DNA of 64,000 bases. It comes from Coccinella septempunctata (lineage: Eukaryota; Arthropoda; Insecta; Coleoptera; Coccinellidae). Below the pieces are notes generated by a model. That model saw nothing but the letters and a program-made list of their open reading frames with translations, ran no database searches and was not told where the DNA came from. Both the position numbers and the translations under genes were made by a program. The stretch lies in NCBI RefSeq assembly GCF_907165205.1, contig NC_058193.1, positions 3,286,001-3,350,000 of the forward strand. The letters run 5' to 3'. This document shows positions 46,192-57,010 of this stretch, piece by piece (the first letter of the stretch is position 1; each line of letters starts with the position of its first letter).

Positions 46192-47826
46192 CAGGGTGTG
46201 GTATGATAAATGGATAATATGATACCGGATAGAGGACGTTAGAGCGGTTCAGAAAATATCTTTATGTTCGGCAAAAGTTCCTCAGTTTTCGTATTCGACT
46301 TTTCGATAATTAAAAAAATTTTACTCTTTTCCACTCTTTTGAATGGCAATATCACAAATGGAGGAATTTTTGCAATCTGCTTTTTGCATAGTATTTCTGA
46401 AAAGATGCGCTATCGAATATTATCCATGATTTCTGTGGCGCGTGCATAGTTTTTTTCAATTCAATTAACGATATTTTTGAATTGTGATTGTTTTCATTAC
46501 AAAGCCACATAATAATAAATCAATATTTTTGAGTCAACTTCAAGAAATGAAATAAATTCAAGCATTTTTGTAAGAAAAAAAGCTGAAAATTAATTCCCAT
46601 GTCATTGAGTCAAAACCTTTTTTCTTAGTTACAAAAATGCTGAAATTCACTTCATTCCTTATCTGTATGGTTTAATAATGAAAGAAAACGAGACAGAATA
46701 ACAATAAATTTCAAAATATCGTTTTATTAAATTAAAGCTGTATTTGGGCGTTGATCTGCTTTCGACAACATTTTCAAAATATATTCTGTGTGACGTCAGT
46801 ACCTCAATCTTCGCCAAAATAAACAGTTTTGAGAGCTTCGCCTGTAATCATACACTCTATTGTCAGCGATTTACGGTTGTAACTATGACAGAGTCTGCTT
46901 TCAATAATCAGGAAAAATACTTTTTTTCAAAACCTAAGAAACATTTTTGAAAAATTACAGCTTTATGTTGGAATTCTGCTTTCATCTGGAAGTCTATCAG
47001 TACCTTTTCATAAGCTTACAAGAAATTTGCAATTCTGGACATTTTCAGTGATCTGTGGCTTACAGAAATCCGTAACTATTTACAATAAGTAGATCGAAAG
47101 TAACACTGTTAATAAGATAATTACAGGAACATTTCCAGAATTGCATTATTTACGAATTTGTAAATCGGACACTGACAGATCGATCGTACGCTACAGATAT
47201 GTAACTTTGTGAAGGATGAAAAGCAGAATACACCATTATATTTACAAAAGATTTTTGAAGTGGCCACAATGAGCTCTACTACATGCTCTACACCGTCTGA
47301 TGAATGAATGCTTCATTCTGCTTGCATTTCTCATTTGAGTCGCTAAAAATTTCAAAAACAAGGTTTACATCAAACTAAGCTTCAACTGATTGTAAAAGGA
47401 ATTGATTTCGTATCAACTCTGCTGGAAATGCAGAGAATTATAACATTTCGGAATCTCAATGAAACAGACAGTTTTTTCCTGAATTGGCACTCAGGTAACC
47501 ATATCATTTTTCACAACACGCTAGGTTGAGCTTAGGAAAAAATTAAGCAAAACAACAAATAAGAACATTTGAGTTAGATCTGGTACGAAAAAAAAACTAT
47601 CCATGCTCTTCAAAAATCATTCGATAACGCATCTATCTACAAAACAGATCATTTCGAGTGTTGCCTCCAAAACAAGTGGCAAAGAGAGTAATTTTCTTGA
47701 ATTTTCGAAAATCTCCAATAGCTCGAAATTCAAGTGACTTTTACCGAATATAAAACATTTTTCTGAACCGCCATAACGTCCTCTATCCTCAGATACCTTA
47801 TTGTCCATTCATTAGGCAACCCCCTG
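46192..47826. mobile_element. DNA element with ~250-bp terminal inverted repeats, TA target site
   Basis: Ends are CAGGGTG and CCCCTG, each bordered by TA. The left arm (46192-46456) and the inverse of the right arm (47588-47826) share GGATAGAGGACGTTA, GCGGTTCAGAAAA, TTCGG.AAAAGT, AGATGCG.TATCGAAT and GCATAGTTTTTTT in the same order. There is no open transposase frame. An internal ~45-bp inverted repeat (46538-46582 against 46616-46665, AGCATTTTTGTAA) is a second fold. Probably a mariner-type, non-autonomous element. Confidence 0.7.
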
Positions 47827-47828
47827 TA

Positions 47829-48185
47829 TAAACAAATGTTCAAAATTAAAATGGATAATGCCAGTAATAATTAGTGACATTAATAATATATGAAAAAAAA
47901 AAACAAAAGAATTTTGTATAAGTACTATATCTATAAATTAATCACATAGTAATTTCCAACCGAATTCACAACCATTGTGAAAATAATACCATCATCGGCA
48001 CGCAACACAACTGATGCACCAAAAATAGCCGAGGATGAAAAGTTATCTGCAATCACGCTTACTCTGGACGAAGGAATCTTCAATCTGCGTACATAGACTA
48101 CAAAAAAGCATTTAATTATTATATATACCCCAACTAGTCTACAAATGAATGCAGCAGATGGCCCCATTACAACTAAGTAGACCTA
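47829..48185. other. No gene recognised
   Basis: AT-rich spacer; no supportable feature. Confidence 0.4.
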
Positions 48186-48189
48186 TTCC

Positions 48190-48650
48190 AAAAAACACGG
48201 AACTTTCCAAGGAGACTCGCTCAGCGCATTTTAGTTCTGAACGGCCGTAAATCCCTCGTCAAATAAATATAATTCTACTAACTACGGATATTCCGTCTAG
48301 AGCGGCAGTAAAATTTTCATGAAGCTGAATCGTCTCTTTTGAACGAATGATTGGAATCTCATTGCATATACTAAAAAACAAATACCACAAGTGCTGAAAT
48401 AGTAGAACAATTCTCCGACGATATGAAAATGCAGTTTGGACTGGAACAATGTCTATATAACCAGAGGCAAACTCAAGAAAGTTGCGAAAATCGAAGCATT
48501 GAAAGAAGAAAATACGAACAAGTATCTAGGGATCAAACACGCTAGACGAATCAATCAAACTCAGGTGAAAAGAGAATTGACAGAGGAGTTCACTCGAAGA
48601 TTGAGAAGAATTGAAAATTATCACAGGGAATTGGACAATAATTAGACAAC
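48190..48650 (+). pseudogene. R4-like LINE copy 4, RT fragment
   Basis: Plus-strand frames match the polyprotein of the 4.4-7.9 kb element from TFQGDSLSA (RT) through a decayed YMDD region (TNDWNLIAYTKKQ) to NKYLGIKHARRINQTQVK and RELTEEFTRRLRRI. Several stops are present. It is more diverged than copies 2 and 3. The fragment ends near 48650, shortly before the Penelope-like element's left arm. Confidence 0.75.
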
Positions 48651-48710
48651 TATAATTTCGCCGACATTTAGGAACAATTCGTTCCTCAATCAAAGCTGTT
48701 ATGAATTTAT

Positions 48711-50272
48711 CTAATGTAAAATATGAATAATCACAATACAAGGACAATACCTTATTATACGAAGTTAAAAACATAGTCGAATCGAATAAAATAATTGGTC
48801 GAGATGAGAGGCAGCTTTAGCAGAGTTGATCATGTTGGAGGTGTTGCCGATAGAGTGGATTTCAGGATCCCAGTGATGAAAATGTACGTGGATGACACTT
48901 TGTTGCTTTTACTATTATACAAAGTTAAAAAAATAGTCTGTTATATTCGTAACGATCTGGATCTGTATAGGTATCGATACATCAGATGTCTATAACTCAA
49001 CTGAAACTTTATTCTTTTCAATCATGTACAATCATATACATCCCCACCTGAATGAGGATGCGCATTCTTACATATTTACATATATGACATAGTCAAATCG
49101 ATTAAAATAATTAGGAGTCAAGATGAGAGGCGCTGAAACGTGAATAATTCTTTTGAATTAAATCAAATTTTATCCATCAACAGTAATTGTTGATAAACAC
49201 CTGGTCCTGATGCGAAGAAGTTGACAGTCTGATGACACATTTCTGTCTTCTGTCAACGATCATTCAGCTAGCCAATATAGAGTTGGAGCAGTAATAACAA
49301 GACAGGGAAAGAGGTAGAACAACACAAACGTGCAAAGAATAAGGGAAACAAAATTCTAAAATGAATTCGTCCATTTGGTAATACGATCTTTTTCATAAGG
49401 TTGTTATAGACAATAGTTGAGTGGTTTGTATCCTCTCCATAGTTAACAGAATTGTGCATCTTTATCTGTATCATCTCACTCAATAAACGTCTCGAATAAT
49501 TTTGTTCTCTGTCCACAATCGTTATCCCGTCAAAATTAAATTTTTGTCCTTCCCTATGTGTATACCGTGCTAGGGCCGTTTTATTTTCACTATGGATGTT
49601 TCTAGTATTATTATTGTACTGTCTTATTCTCTCCTGTAAATATTGTTTTATCTGACCTATTCACACTCTTTCACAATTCTGACAAGGAATGTTATAGAGA
49701 AGATTACCTAGATTTTTTACAGGGTGGTGTATTATCTTTTATTTTCGTGAAGAATCTTCTGCTGTTATCTAAGATGTTGTAGAACGCAGCGATTCAGATA
49801 TTTCTTATTTTTTACGATAATATGGAAAAAAATACCAGGTTGCAATATTTAACTTCAGTTCGTGGTTAATAGGTTGAGGATGCATTGTCCATTCTATAGA
49901 CAGAGTCACTCTGAACTAATTTGATGTTATAGGTATTTATAATCTTTCTCATATAATAATTCAGATAGTTAGATAGCTAAAAAGTATGTTAGTGACTTTC
50001 TGTTGATTTTTCTCGCTGAACTCGTTCTGACTAAGTGAAATGGCCCTTTGTAGTAAATTAGTGGCAACAATTCTCCTTTGTTGTACGCTGTGATCAATGG
50101 GATCCTGAAATCCACTTTATCGGAAAAATACTCAAACACCTGCAACATGATCAACTCTGCTAAAGCTGCCTCTCATCTCGACTCTTAATTACTTTATTCG
50201 ATTTGATTATGTTTTTAACTTTGTATAATAAGGTATTATCTTTGTATTGTTGTTATTCATGTTTTACATTAG
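48711..50272 (-). mobile_element. Penelope-like element with ~200-bp inverted arms
   Basis: The left arm 48711-48925 and the inverse of the right arm 50048-50272 share GAGATGAGAGGCAGCTTTAG, CAGAGTTGATCATGTTG and GTGGATTTCAGGATCCCA. A further direct partial copy of the arm lies at 49084-49133 and another piece at 48915-48945. Between the arms is a GIY-YIG coding remnant on the minus strand. Inverted plus partial tandem terminal repeats are the usual untidy structure of Penelope-like elements. Confidence 0.7.
49268..49760 (-). pseudogene. Penelope-like C-terminus with GIY-YIG nuclease domain
   Basis: On the minus strand: NLLYNIPCQNCERV, a TGA where the usual Y of 'YIG' stands, then IGQIKQYLQERIRQYNNN, SENKTALARYTHREGQ and FNFDGITIVDREQNYSRR, then RLLSEMIQIKM. 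The order 'VY.IPC..C...YIGQT...L..R...H', 'ALA.H....GH.F.F' and 'E....R...E...I' is the GIY-YIG endonuclease of Penelope-like elements. The stretch 49516-49268 is open. The RT domain is gone from this copy. Confidence 0.75.
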
Positions 50273-50274
50273 TG

Positions 50275-50576
50275 GTAATATTGATATTTTTTTCGAAAAT
50301 ATCGATAAAATTTTGAGCACTTCACAACCAGAGAAAGAAATAATTATTCTTGTCGAGGATTTAAATATTGATCTATTAACGTCGAATAAAAATCAAGCAG
50401 AATTCATAAATAAACTAACATCTTATAACCTTCAACAAACAATCGTTGAATATACCAGAATAATACCAACATCAAAGTCATGTATAGATAATATCTTCAC
50501 AAACTGTAACCAAAACAACTATATAGCACGAGTCATTAATCCTCAAATTACCCCCTGTATATTTGGGTTTCAATAA
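50275..50576 (+). pseudogene. LINE apurinic-type endonuclease fragment
   Basis: Open frame with GNIDIFFENIDKIL, IIILVEDLNIDLL (usually GDLNID, here VEDLNID) and TPTSKSCIDNIFTN-like residues (read as IPTSKSCIDNIFTN). These blocks belong to the EEP/APE endonuclease domain of jockey/CR1-group LINEs, which nicks target DNA. The final 'SDH' block and all RT are missing; the piece is truncated at both ends, starting right at the end of the Penelope-like arm. Confidence 0.7.
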
Positions 50577-50579
50577 AGA

Positions 50580-51195
50580 CAGGAATGTTCTGAATTCTTG
50601 TCTCATAAATGATATTCATCAAGTGGGAATAGTCATTTGAACAGTAAGGTAATGATATGAATGCAGTACTGAGTTCAAACTATAGATATAAGTTTTCAGG
50701 GTGGGAAAAGAGCATTAAATATTATTGTCATGAAGAACAGCTCCCCCTGCGGCAATTTAAAATTGAATTCTCAGAACTTAGAATTCCAACTAACATCTGA
50801 AGTTCTGTTTTGCAACACATGTTTCGGAATAGCAGCTCTTGAGTATTCAATGCTGGCAACTCGACGTCCTGAAGAATATGAGATTTCTTTCCACGTTCTC
50901 GTCTGACTACTCGGAGAACTACATTTGAACGTAATCTACTCTGAATGTGTTGAAAATGCAAATTTGTTTTCATGAGAGATATTCACAGGCAGAAATTTAG
51001 GTGAACTGAATTCAATCGATTATGCGATCGTGCAGACTTATCGCAAAACTTAAATTCCGAATCCACTGAATTAAATATGTACATTGAAGGAAAAGTCTTT
51101 CTTCCCATCAAAAATTGTATATGTTGAATTGCCAATGTTTTTCACAGGAGGATTCTTGTTCTTGCAGGCTTTCAAATATAATTGCGTAAATACTG
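50580..51195. other. No gene recognised
   Basis: AT-rich spacer; nothing supportable. Confidence 0.4.
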
Positions 51196-51319
51196 AATGC
51201 ATGGTTACAATAACGGGAAAGACAAATCCTCAGACTTGTTTCAATTGAATGTACAGAGATCGAGAAGCAAACTGAAAATAATCAGGGATGAACCAAAAAC
51301 AAGCCGCAAGTTATCGGGC

Positions 51320-51735
51320 AACTTTTTTTACCATCAAGATTTCCTTCGAAACAATTTCCCTGAATTACTCGAAAATACCTCTCTGGATATCCGCCTAAGA
51401 AATTGGTTGTTATTGAATGGAACTCGTCCTCATTATCAACGAAATTTTCGAGTCTATCTGAATACTCTGTATCCAAATTGCGAACCAATTTCGTGGCCGC
51501 CTGGGTCCGACTCCCTGTGATTCTTTTCTTTGAGATCATTTGAATATCGTATGGCTATGTCATCTTTTACATAGCAAAACTTTTTCCTCAGACGGAAGAG
51601 AAGTAGAACTTTTCGACGATCGAACAATAACAACGTCATATTTCGACCGACAGGATGATCGAAAAATTCTTCTTCTCCACCGCCACCAGAGAGAAAACTG
51701 TTATGTAAAAAATGACAACCGCAACTAGCCACATT
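51320..51735 (+). pseudogene. mariner-type transposase fragment
   Basis: The frame to 51520 reads FLRNNFPELLENTSLDIRL, then WLLLNGTRPHYQRNFRVYLN, then PISWPPGSDSL and a stop. This is the 'FL...LP.LLE..PL..R...W...DGAPAH' and 'P..WPPRSPDL' region of insect DDE_3-type transposases. The second catalytic aspartate (DG) is replaced by NG, and PRSPDL has become PGSDSL. Dead fragment. Confidence 0.6.
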
Positions 51736-51744
51736 TTCCAACAA

Positions 51745-52190
51745 TCGCTAGATTATAACGACTGTAAAAATAAATCTAATTCAAAGGTTCAAATAAAGAT
51801 ATTATGAATTTCAAAAGAATTCAAAAATGTAATTTTTTTTTCGAACGTTATTACGAAATGAGAAGAGTTGACTTTTCATGACCTTCAACAAACACAGGCT
51901 CGCGATGTAAATTGACAGTGCTCCTTATAAAATAATATACTTTTCTTTAGTGGAAACTACATCTTCTTTTAAATAGTCTGAAAATACGAATAATAACTAC
52001 TTTTACAGCCCCTGTGACTCTACAACGATAATGTAGAAGGATCATTTATTGGGTCCGAGATTGGGTCATATTTGTTCGCGATAGATCATCTTTATATATG
52101 ACACTGTAGTACTAAAATGTCATATATATGTCATAATTTTTCAGATATTCGAAGAAATTAAAAATAAAATACTAGTTCGTCAAACACCAC
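51745..52190. other. No gene recognised
   Basis: AT-rich spacer up to the hAT target site. Confidence 0.4.
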
Positions 52191-52200
52191 CCCTCTCCAC

Positions 52201-54071
52201 CAGGGGCGGATAGGACCGCCGGGAAACCGGGAAGATTCACGGTGGGCCGGTCAATTGTTGGGCCAGAAGGCTAATCAGTTCGTACCATTTTTTTTGTCTT
52301 AGGCAGAACATGTTTTACGTCGATCAACTTTATTTTTACAAATATTGAAATCAAATTCAAAATGAATGTTGGGAAGACTACTATCGGTATTATAATACCG
52401 ATAGAAGATATTCCTGAAAAACTGGCATAAATTGGGTGAAACGTAATAAAAATACAGAATTCAGCAGTTGCAAAAAACACTACACGTGATTGTATGATCA
52501 TAATGCTAAAGTTGCCTTATACGAATGTTTTAAGTCGGCAGTCCATGGGACACGGTGTGTGAATGTAAGGTTTGGTATTGTTATATTAAAAACAGAGGAA
52601 TGATATTATTTGACAGAAGCTTGCACGATAGGAAAAACAAAATCTATGTCGGCCAACTTCGTATTTGAAGATGCATAAATTGCAATTCAATCCTGTTAGA
52701 TAATACATTTTGTAAAAGGATAGGTCTCTTTTTAGAGGTCTAGCGCCTTCTATGTCTATAATCTACACTGAAACGAGTTATAGGTAGATATAAATAAGTA
52801 TTCTTATTTCTCAACAAAAAAAAAATCAATTTTCATGTTTCTACTGTCAAAATTATCATTTTTATCAGTTTTTGTGTTTTCCCATCTCGAAACTAGCAAC
52901 ATGGGGTGTGTATAGCTGAATGGCCATATAATTAGTTCCGGTATCAATAGTTTCTAGATTTTATTTTAGTTTTGAATAACCCTGTATGTTTCTTCAAAAT
53001 GTATGTAGGTACAGTGTGTGTTTCACGTAAGCGGTTACTGGATTTTGTACCTTATTCGTAGAGTGAAATCTGTGAGTAATAAATATGATGATATTTTAAG
53101 GTATATCAAAATATGATATCAAAAAGACTATCTAACATAAGCATGGAAAGGTATTATGAAAAAAAAAATATTTTTTACATCAGGAAAAACTATGCATCCA
53201 TGTTGTGTATGGTTCAAAAAATACTGTCAAATGTGAGAAAATGAATAAATAATTTAACAAATTTTATTTTTTCAACCATACCTATAGACAACTTGAATAC
53301 ATTTTCCGTTTGTGCTATTTACTCAGAGTTGTTTTCAATAAAATGGATTGAAATAAATATGAAACTTACATTATGAATATATTCATACAGGTTTTACATG
53401 AGTAGTTAATTTAAGGGTTAATTTATAGTCGAAAAACAGTGAGTCCTTCATATATTTTTTTTCGAGCAGCCCCTACCTATATACGGCCCCCTGAAGATGG
53501 CTAATGAAAAGAAATGTTTAATTTTTTCTTAGAAACCAGGAAACGGAGAGAAATCAAATTGAGGTCTTGTTCTATAGGCAATTAAAGAAATTGGTGGTGA
53601 TTCCCTATAATGTCAGCATGATATCCGCCAACTAGGTAAAAACCATCACTTAAGGCATGAGGTGACGAGAGAATTTATTCGTTCAAAATAAATCAAGCTA
53701 TCAAAAATTAATTTCTCAAAAGTATATTATGAATGAGGAAAAAAACTCCTAACAAAAAGATTTTAGACGTGTTTTTTTCTATTCTTGCAATTATATGGGA
53801 ACATCTCCCAATTTTTTCATCGCCTTCTCGCTCCCACAAAATGTCTGCTCAATTTTCTGACAGTTTTCTGAATTATAAGAAAAAAACTAAAAATTGCTTT
53901 TCAGGTGCTATCCTTAGGGGCTGTTCATCAAAACGAATTTTTGATGGCACCTCGCACCTCATGCTAGCTACTCCACTGAACCCCCACCTTAAAACTACTT
54001 GTTTCGTTATTGAAGTGTGCCGGTCTGGAAGAAAATTCCCGGGCCGGTTCGAGGTAGCCCATCTGCCCCTG
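52201..54071. mobile_element. Non-autonomous hAT element with 8-bp target duplication
   Basis: Ends are CAGGGGCGGATAGG and its near inverse CCCATCTGCCCCTG, the hAT form CAGGGGC. A perfect 8-bp duplication CTCTCCAC lies at 52193-52200 and 54072-54079. G+C-rich subterminal blocks (ACCGCCGGGAAACCGGG; CCCGGGCCGGTTCGAGG) match roughly in inverse. The ~1.87-kb interior holds no transposase frame; the ORF that runs across the right end (53733-54200) is accidental. A perfect 24-bp palindrome lies at 52381-52404. Confidence 0.85.
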
Positions 54072-54205
54072 CTCTCCACGGACAACTCCGACCTTCAAAA
54101 TAGTGAGATTTCTTACCCAATAATAAATAACCTGTGTAGAACAATTAGTGGTAGTTGGAGGAAACTTTTGGATGTTGTGGTTTTATCTAATTGCTACTGA
54201 TAATA

Positions 54206-55373
54206 ATCCGAGAGCTGGCAACGAAAATCGGCAAGAGTTTTGTAATGGCTCATAATTGAATACGATTTAGTATTGAGGGTGTACATGAGTCAGCACCCAC
54301 TCTTAAGGTCAGATAGTGGAATACCTAGCGGCTACGCTCTCTGATGTAGGTATATAAAATTACAACATACTCTATAAGTACAGGGTTGGGATAAAGTTTG
54401 GAACCAAATTAATATCTTTAAAACAAAACGGGCGATATTTTTGAAATTTGGCAGCTGAGTGTAATGGAACACAATGCATCTGATGAGCATATTTTCATTA
54501 ATGAGATACTTCCAGTTTGATGGGAAATGACAAAACTTTTTTTTATTTAAATGGGACACCCTGTATATTTCTGCAGATTCTGAAAGTGCACCTTGTTTCG
54601 GATCTGTCCATATCGGGTTCCATGTAAAAATTGTCTATAAAAAGAAGAAATTCAGTCTTTTTGTACATTTGAGAAAAAATCCATTCAAATAAATAAATCG
54701 TTGTTATTTGTATCAATAGTGAGAAATAAAACGAAATACTTTGTATTAGATAACTCTTTCTGCTTTTCATGACGTATTTTTTATGAAAATCTATAAAAAG
54801 AAGAAATACAGGGCTTTTACTAGTAGAAAAAATTTATTGAAAATAATTAAAAAAAAAAAACATTTTAAATGTTCGAAGTGCTTGCCATTCACCTCCTGAC
54901 AATTTTTCAAAATTACCGTCCGTTCCGTTTAAAATATATTAATTTGGTGCCAAACTTTATCCCAACCCTGTATTTTGTTATGATTGAACATAGTCACTCA
55001 ACTTTTTTATAGATCATAAATCTTGAGAAAGTGGTCGGACCTCATTTTAGTGAAACGCGGTGGGTCAGTACTCCACAGAAGTTGCTGCCTCAATGATGTC
55101 GTTTCAAGAGATTTTTAATGGCTCAAAATGCATTTATTGCTCGAATATCATATATTATCATATAAAATAGTCAGACCACATATCAATAGAACAGAGCAGT
55201 CACCCAAAGTACGGATGTTGTAATTTTACATAAATCAAAGAGCGTTGCCGCCAGATGTTCCACTACCTGACCTTGAGAGTGGGTGCTGACTCATGTACAC
55301 CACCAAAACTAACTATTATTTAATTATGAACCATTACAAAACTCTTGCCGATTTTCGTCGCCAGCTCTCGGAC
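54206..55373. mobile_element. Long-TIR element, TA target site
   Basis: The left arm 54206-54369 and the inverse of 55214-55373 share TCCGAGAGCTGGC, CGAAAATCGGCAAGAG, TTTTGTAATGG, GTACATGAGTCAGCACCCAC and AAAATTACAACAT. TA borders both ends. There is no coding capacity. A second TIR element (54381-54970) sits inside, next to the left arm. Confidence 0.8.
54381..54970. mobile_element. Nested MITE with ~50-bp TIRs
   Basis: Ends CAGGGTTGGGATAAAGTTTGG (both, in inverse) continue with .ACCAAATTAATAT and an ACGG-rich stretch, bordered by TA. 590 bp, non-coding; mariner-type by its ends. An inner ACACCCTGTATA at ~54563 may be a further element end. Confidence 0.8.
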
Positions 55374-55955
55374 TATAAGACTGATTTATTCATTACGGGA
55401 TTTCAGATCACACACGATGATCGTATGAGGATGATTTGTATTGATTATTTTTTCAACTTCGTCCTCTCGAATGTTGTTTATACAGGGTGGTCCAACGAAA
55501 ATTCAACAACACGATTTTCCGACTTCACAATGCAATGTGAAATGTGAGAAATCGATCGCAATCTTTAATTTTTGATTCGACGTGGAACAACTTTACCGAT
55601 TTTTTCATCCCCGTAGCTTGGATCACCTAACTGGGATGAGCACAACCCTTTGATTTTGAATAGGAATGAGGAGTGTTGCGATGACTAATTTTGAAGATCG
55701 ACCCTAAAATTTCACTTCAAAATATCCATCGATAATGAAATAATAGCGAAAATAGTGGAAGAGGCAATGGGTAATTGTTCTCGATAATATCATTCGTATC
55801 CGACATATTTCAAAAGATATTTATTAGTTATGTTGTTCATTTTTTGTTCAAAAAAGTATAAATTTTTTTTTCCGAAAAAGGAGACGGACCATGTTCTTGA
55901 TTTCCCTTATTTTATCGTGAATTTTCAAGGACGTTACAAGTGTGCTAAAGCAATT
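55374..55955. other. No gene recognised; one mariner-type end
   Basis: TACAGGGTGGTCCAACGAAAA at 55481 looks like a mariner-type terminal repeat. No partner was found. Otherwise AT-rich without genes. Confidence 0.45.
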
Positions 55956-55959
55956 GTTA

Positions 55960-56470
55960 ATTTGTGGTCGAACTAAAATATTGTATTCCGTAGTAAAAGG
56001 GTGAAAATGATAAAATTATTTTTTAGAAATAAGGACTGTTCGCGAACAACAGCGGCTTTATTCAACGAACGACATCCTGGAAAAAATGTATCCGCTGCTT
56101 ACATTGTGCCAAATTTGAGACTACGGGTTTAGTCGGAACTAAAAAAAGGGTGCATAAAAAACGAGGGAAGTGACTATCTTATGTCAAAGCAATAGATCTA
56201 ACCTTTAATACTAGGAAATTGTCTGATGTATCGAGTGTTTCACGAACAACAATCATGAGAATCCTTGAACAACACATAAATGTTCGATACCTACTTTTCG
56301 GTAGGTGTTCGTTTTCCTTAACGGCATTTTAAACTGGCACAACTGTCGTGAGGTGCATACTAAGCTCCCCCAAATTAAATGTTTTTACGGGTATTTATGG
56401 AAATCACATAATCGGCCCCTGTTTTATACCCAGTAATCTCACTGGCCAAATTTATTTAACGTATGGTCCG
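55960..56470 (+). pseudogene. mariner-type transposase remnant
   Basis: Frames give NKDCSRTTAALFNERHPGKN (N-terminal helix-turn-helix, DUF4817-type), a frame-changed KKRVHKKRG linker, then VFTGIYGNHIIGP and IPSNLTGQIYLT (usually VWAGI.GN.IIGP.F....L....YL). Numerous stops; the central part is deleted. The family is the same broad group as at 18.9, 24.9 and 51.3 kb. Confidence 0.65.
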
Positions 56471-56479
56471 TATATACAC

Positions 56480-57000
56480 TTTGGTTACTTTAGGTTGGTT
56501 ACTGCCGGTCCGTAAAAGGACGGTGATCTAGCGGTAACCATTTCCTGATTCTTCGGTGAGTTAACCATAGATGTATAATACTAACTTGGTATTATAGGTC
56601 CATGGAGTTAACTGTCACCTGTCACGAACAACGGCTTGTCAAAACACTCGCCATTGACGCCATTTCAGTTTTTGATTTTGGATTTTGTATTGCGTTTTTT
56701 TGAGTCGAAAGAGTTATTGTTATTTTATTTCGTTATAGATATATTATATTATTACATTTAGTTGAAAAATGTCTTTGGCCGTAACAGAGGTACTTAATTT
56801 TTTAGTTATAAAAAAAGCAAAAAAATAAAAAATATAAATTTCAGTAAAAAATATTCAGAAAGATAACACCCCAATGAATTAATTTCAGAATAACTGCTTA
56901 TTTCAATGCGATCACTGTAATGCCTTCCTAGGAAAGATGATGGAAATAATGGACAGACGAAGCAGTTAGCTTCCAAGCACCATTGTTTGAAAAAGTGCGA
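56480..57000. other. No gene recognised
   Basis: Non-coding leader of the following ORF pair. It contains a 19-nt string at 56586-56604 that recurs at 3486-3504. Confidence 0.4.
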
Positions 57001-57010
57001 AAAAGTTAAC

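Noticed and set aside
49112..49140. Possible third hammerhead-like motif
   Set aside because: Only GATGAGAGGC and GAAACG are present; stem II is two base pairs and the CUGA start is lost, so I do not annotate it as a ribozyme.
53733..54200. 155-codon open frame
   Set aside because: It crosses the right end of the hAT element and its target duplication, and has no domain.
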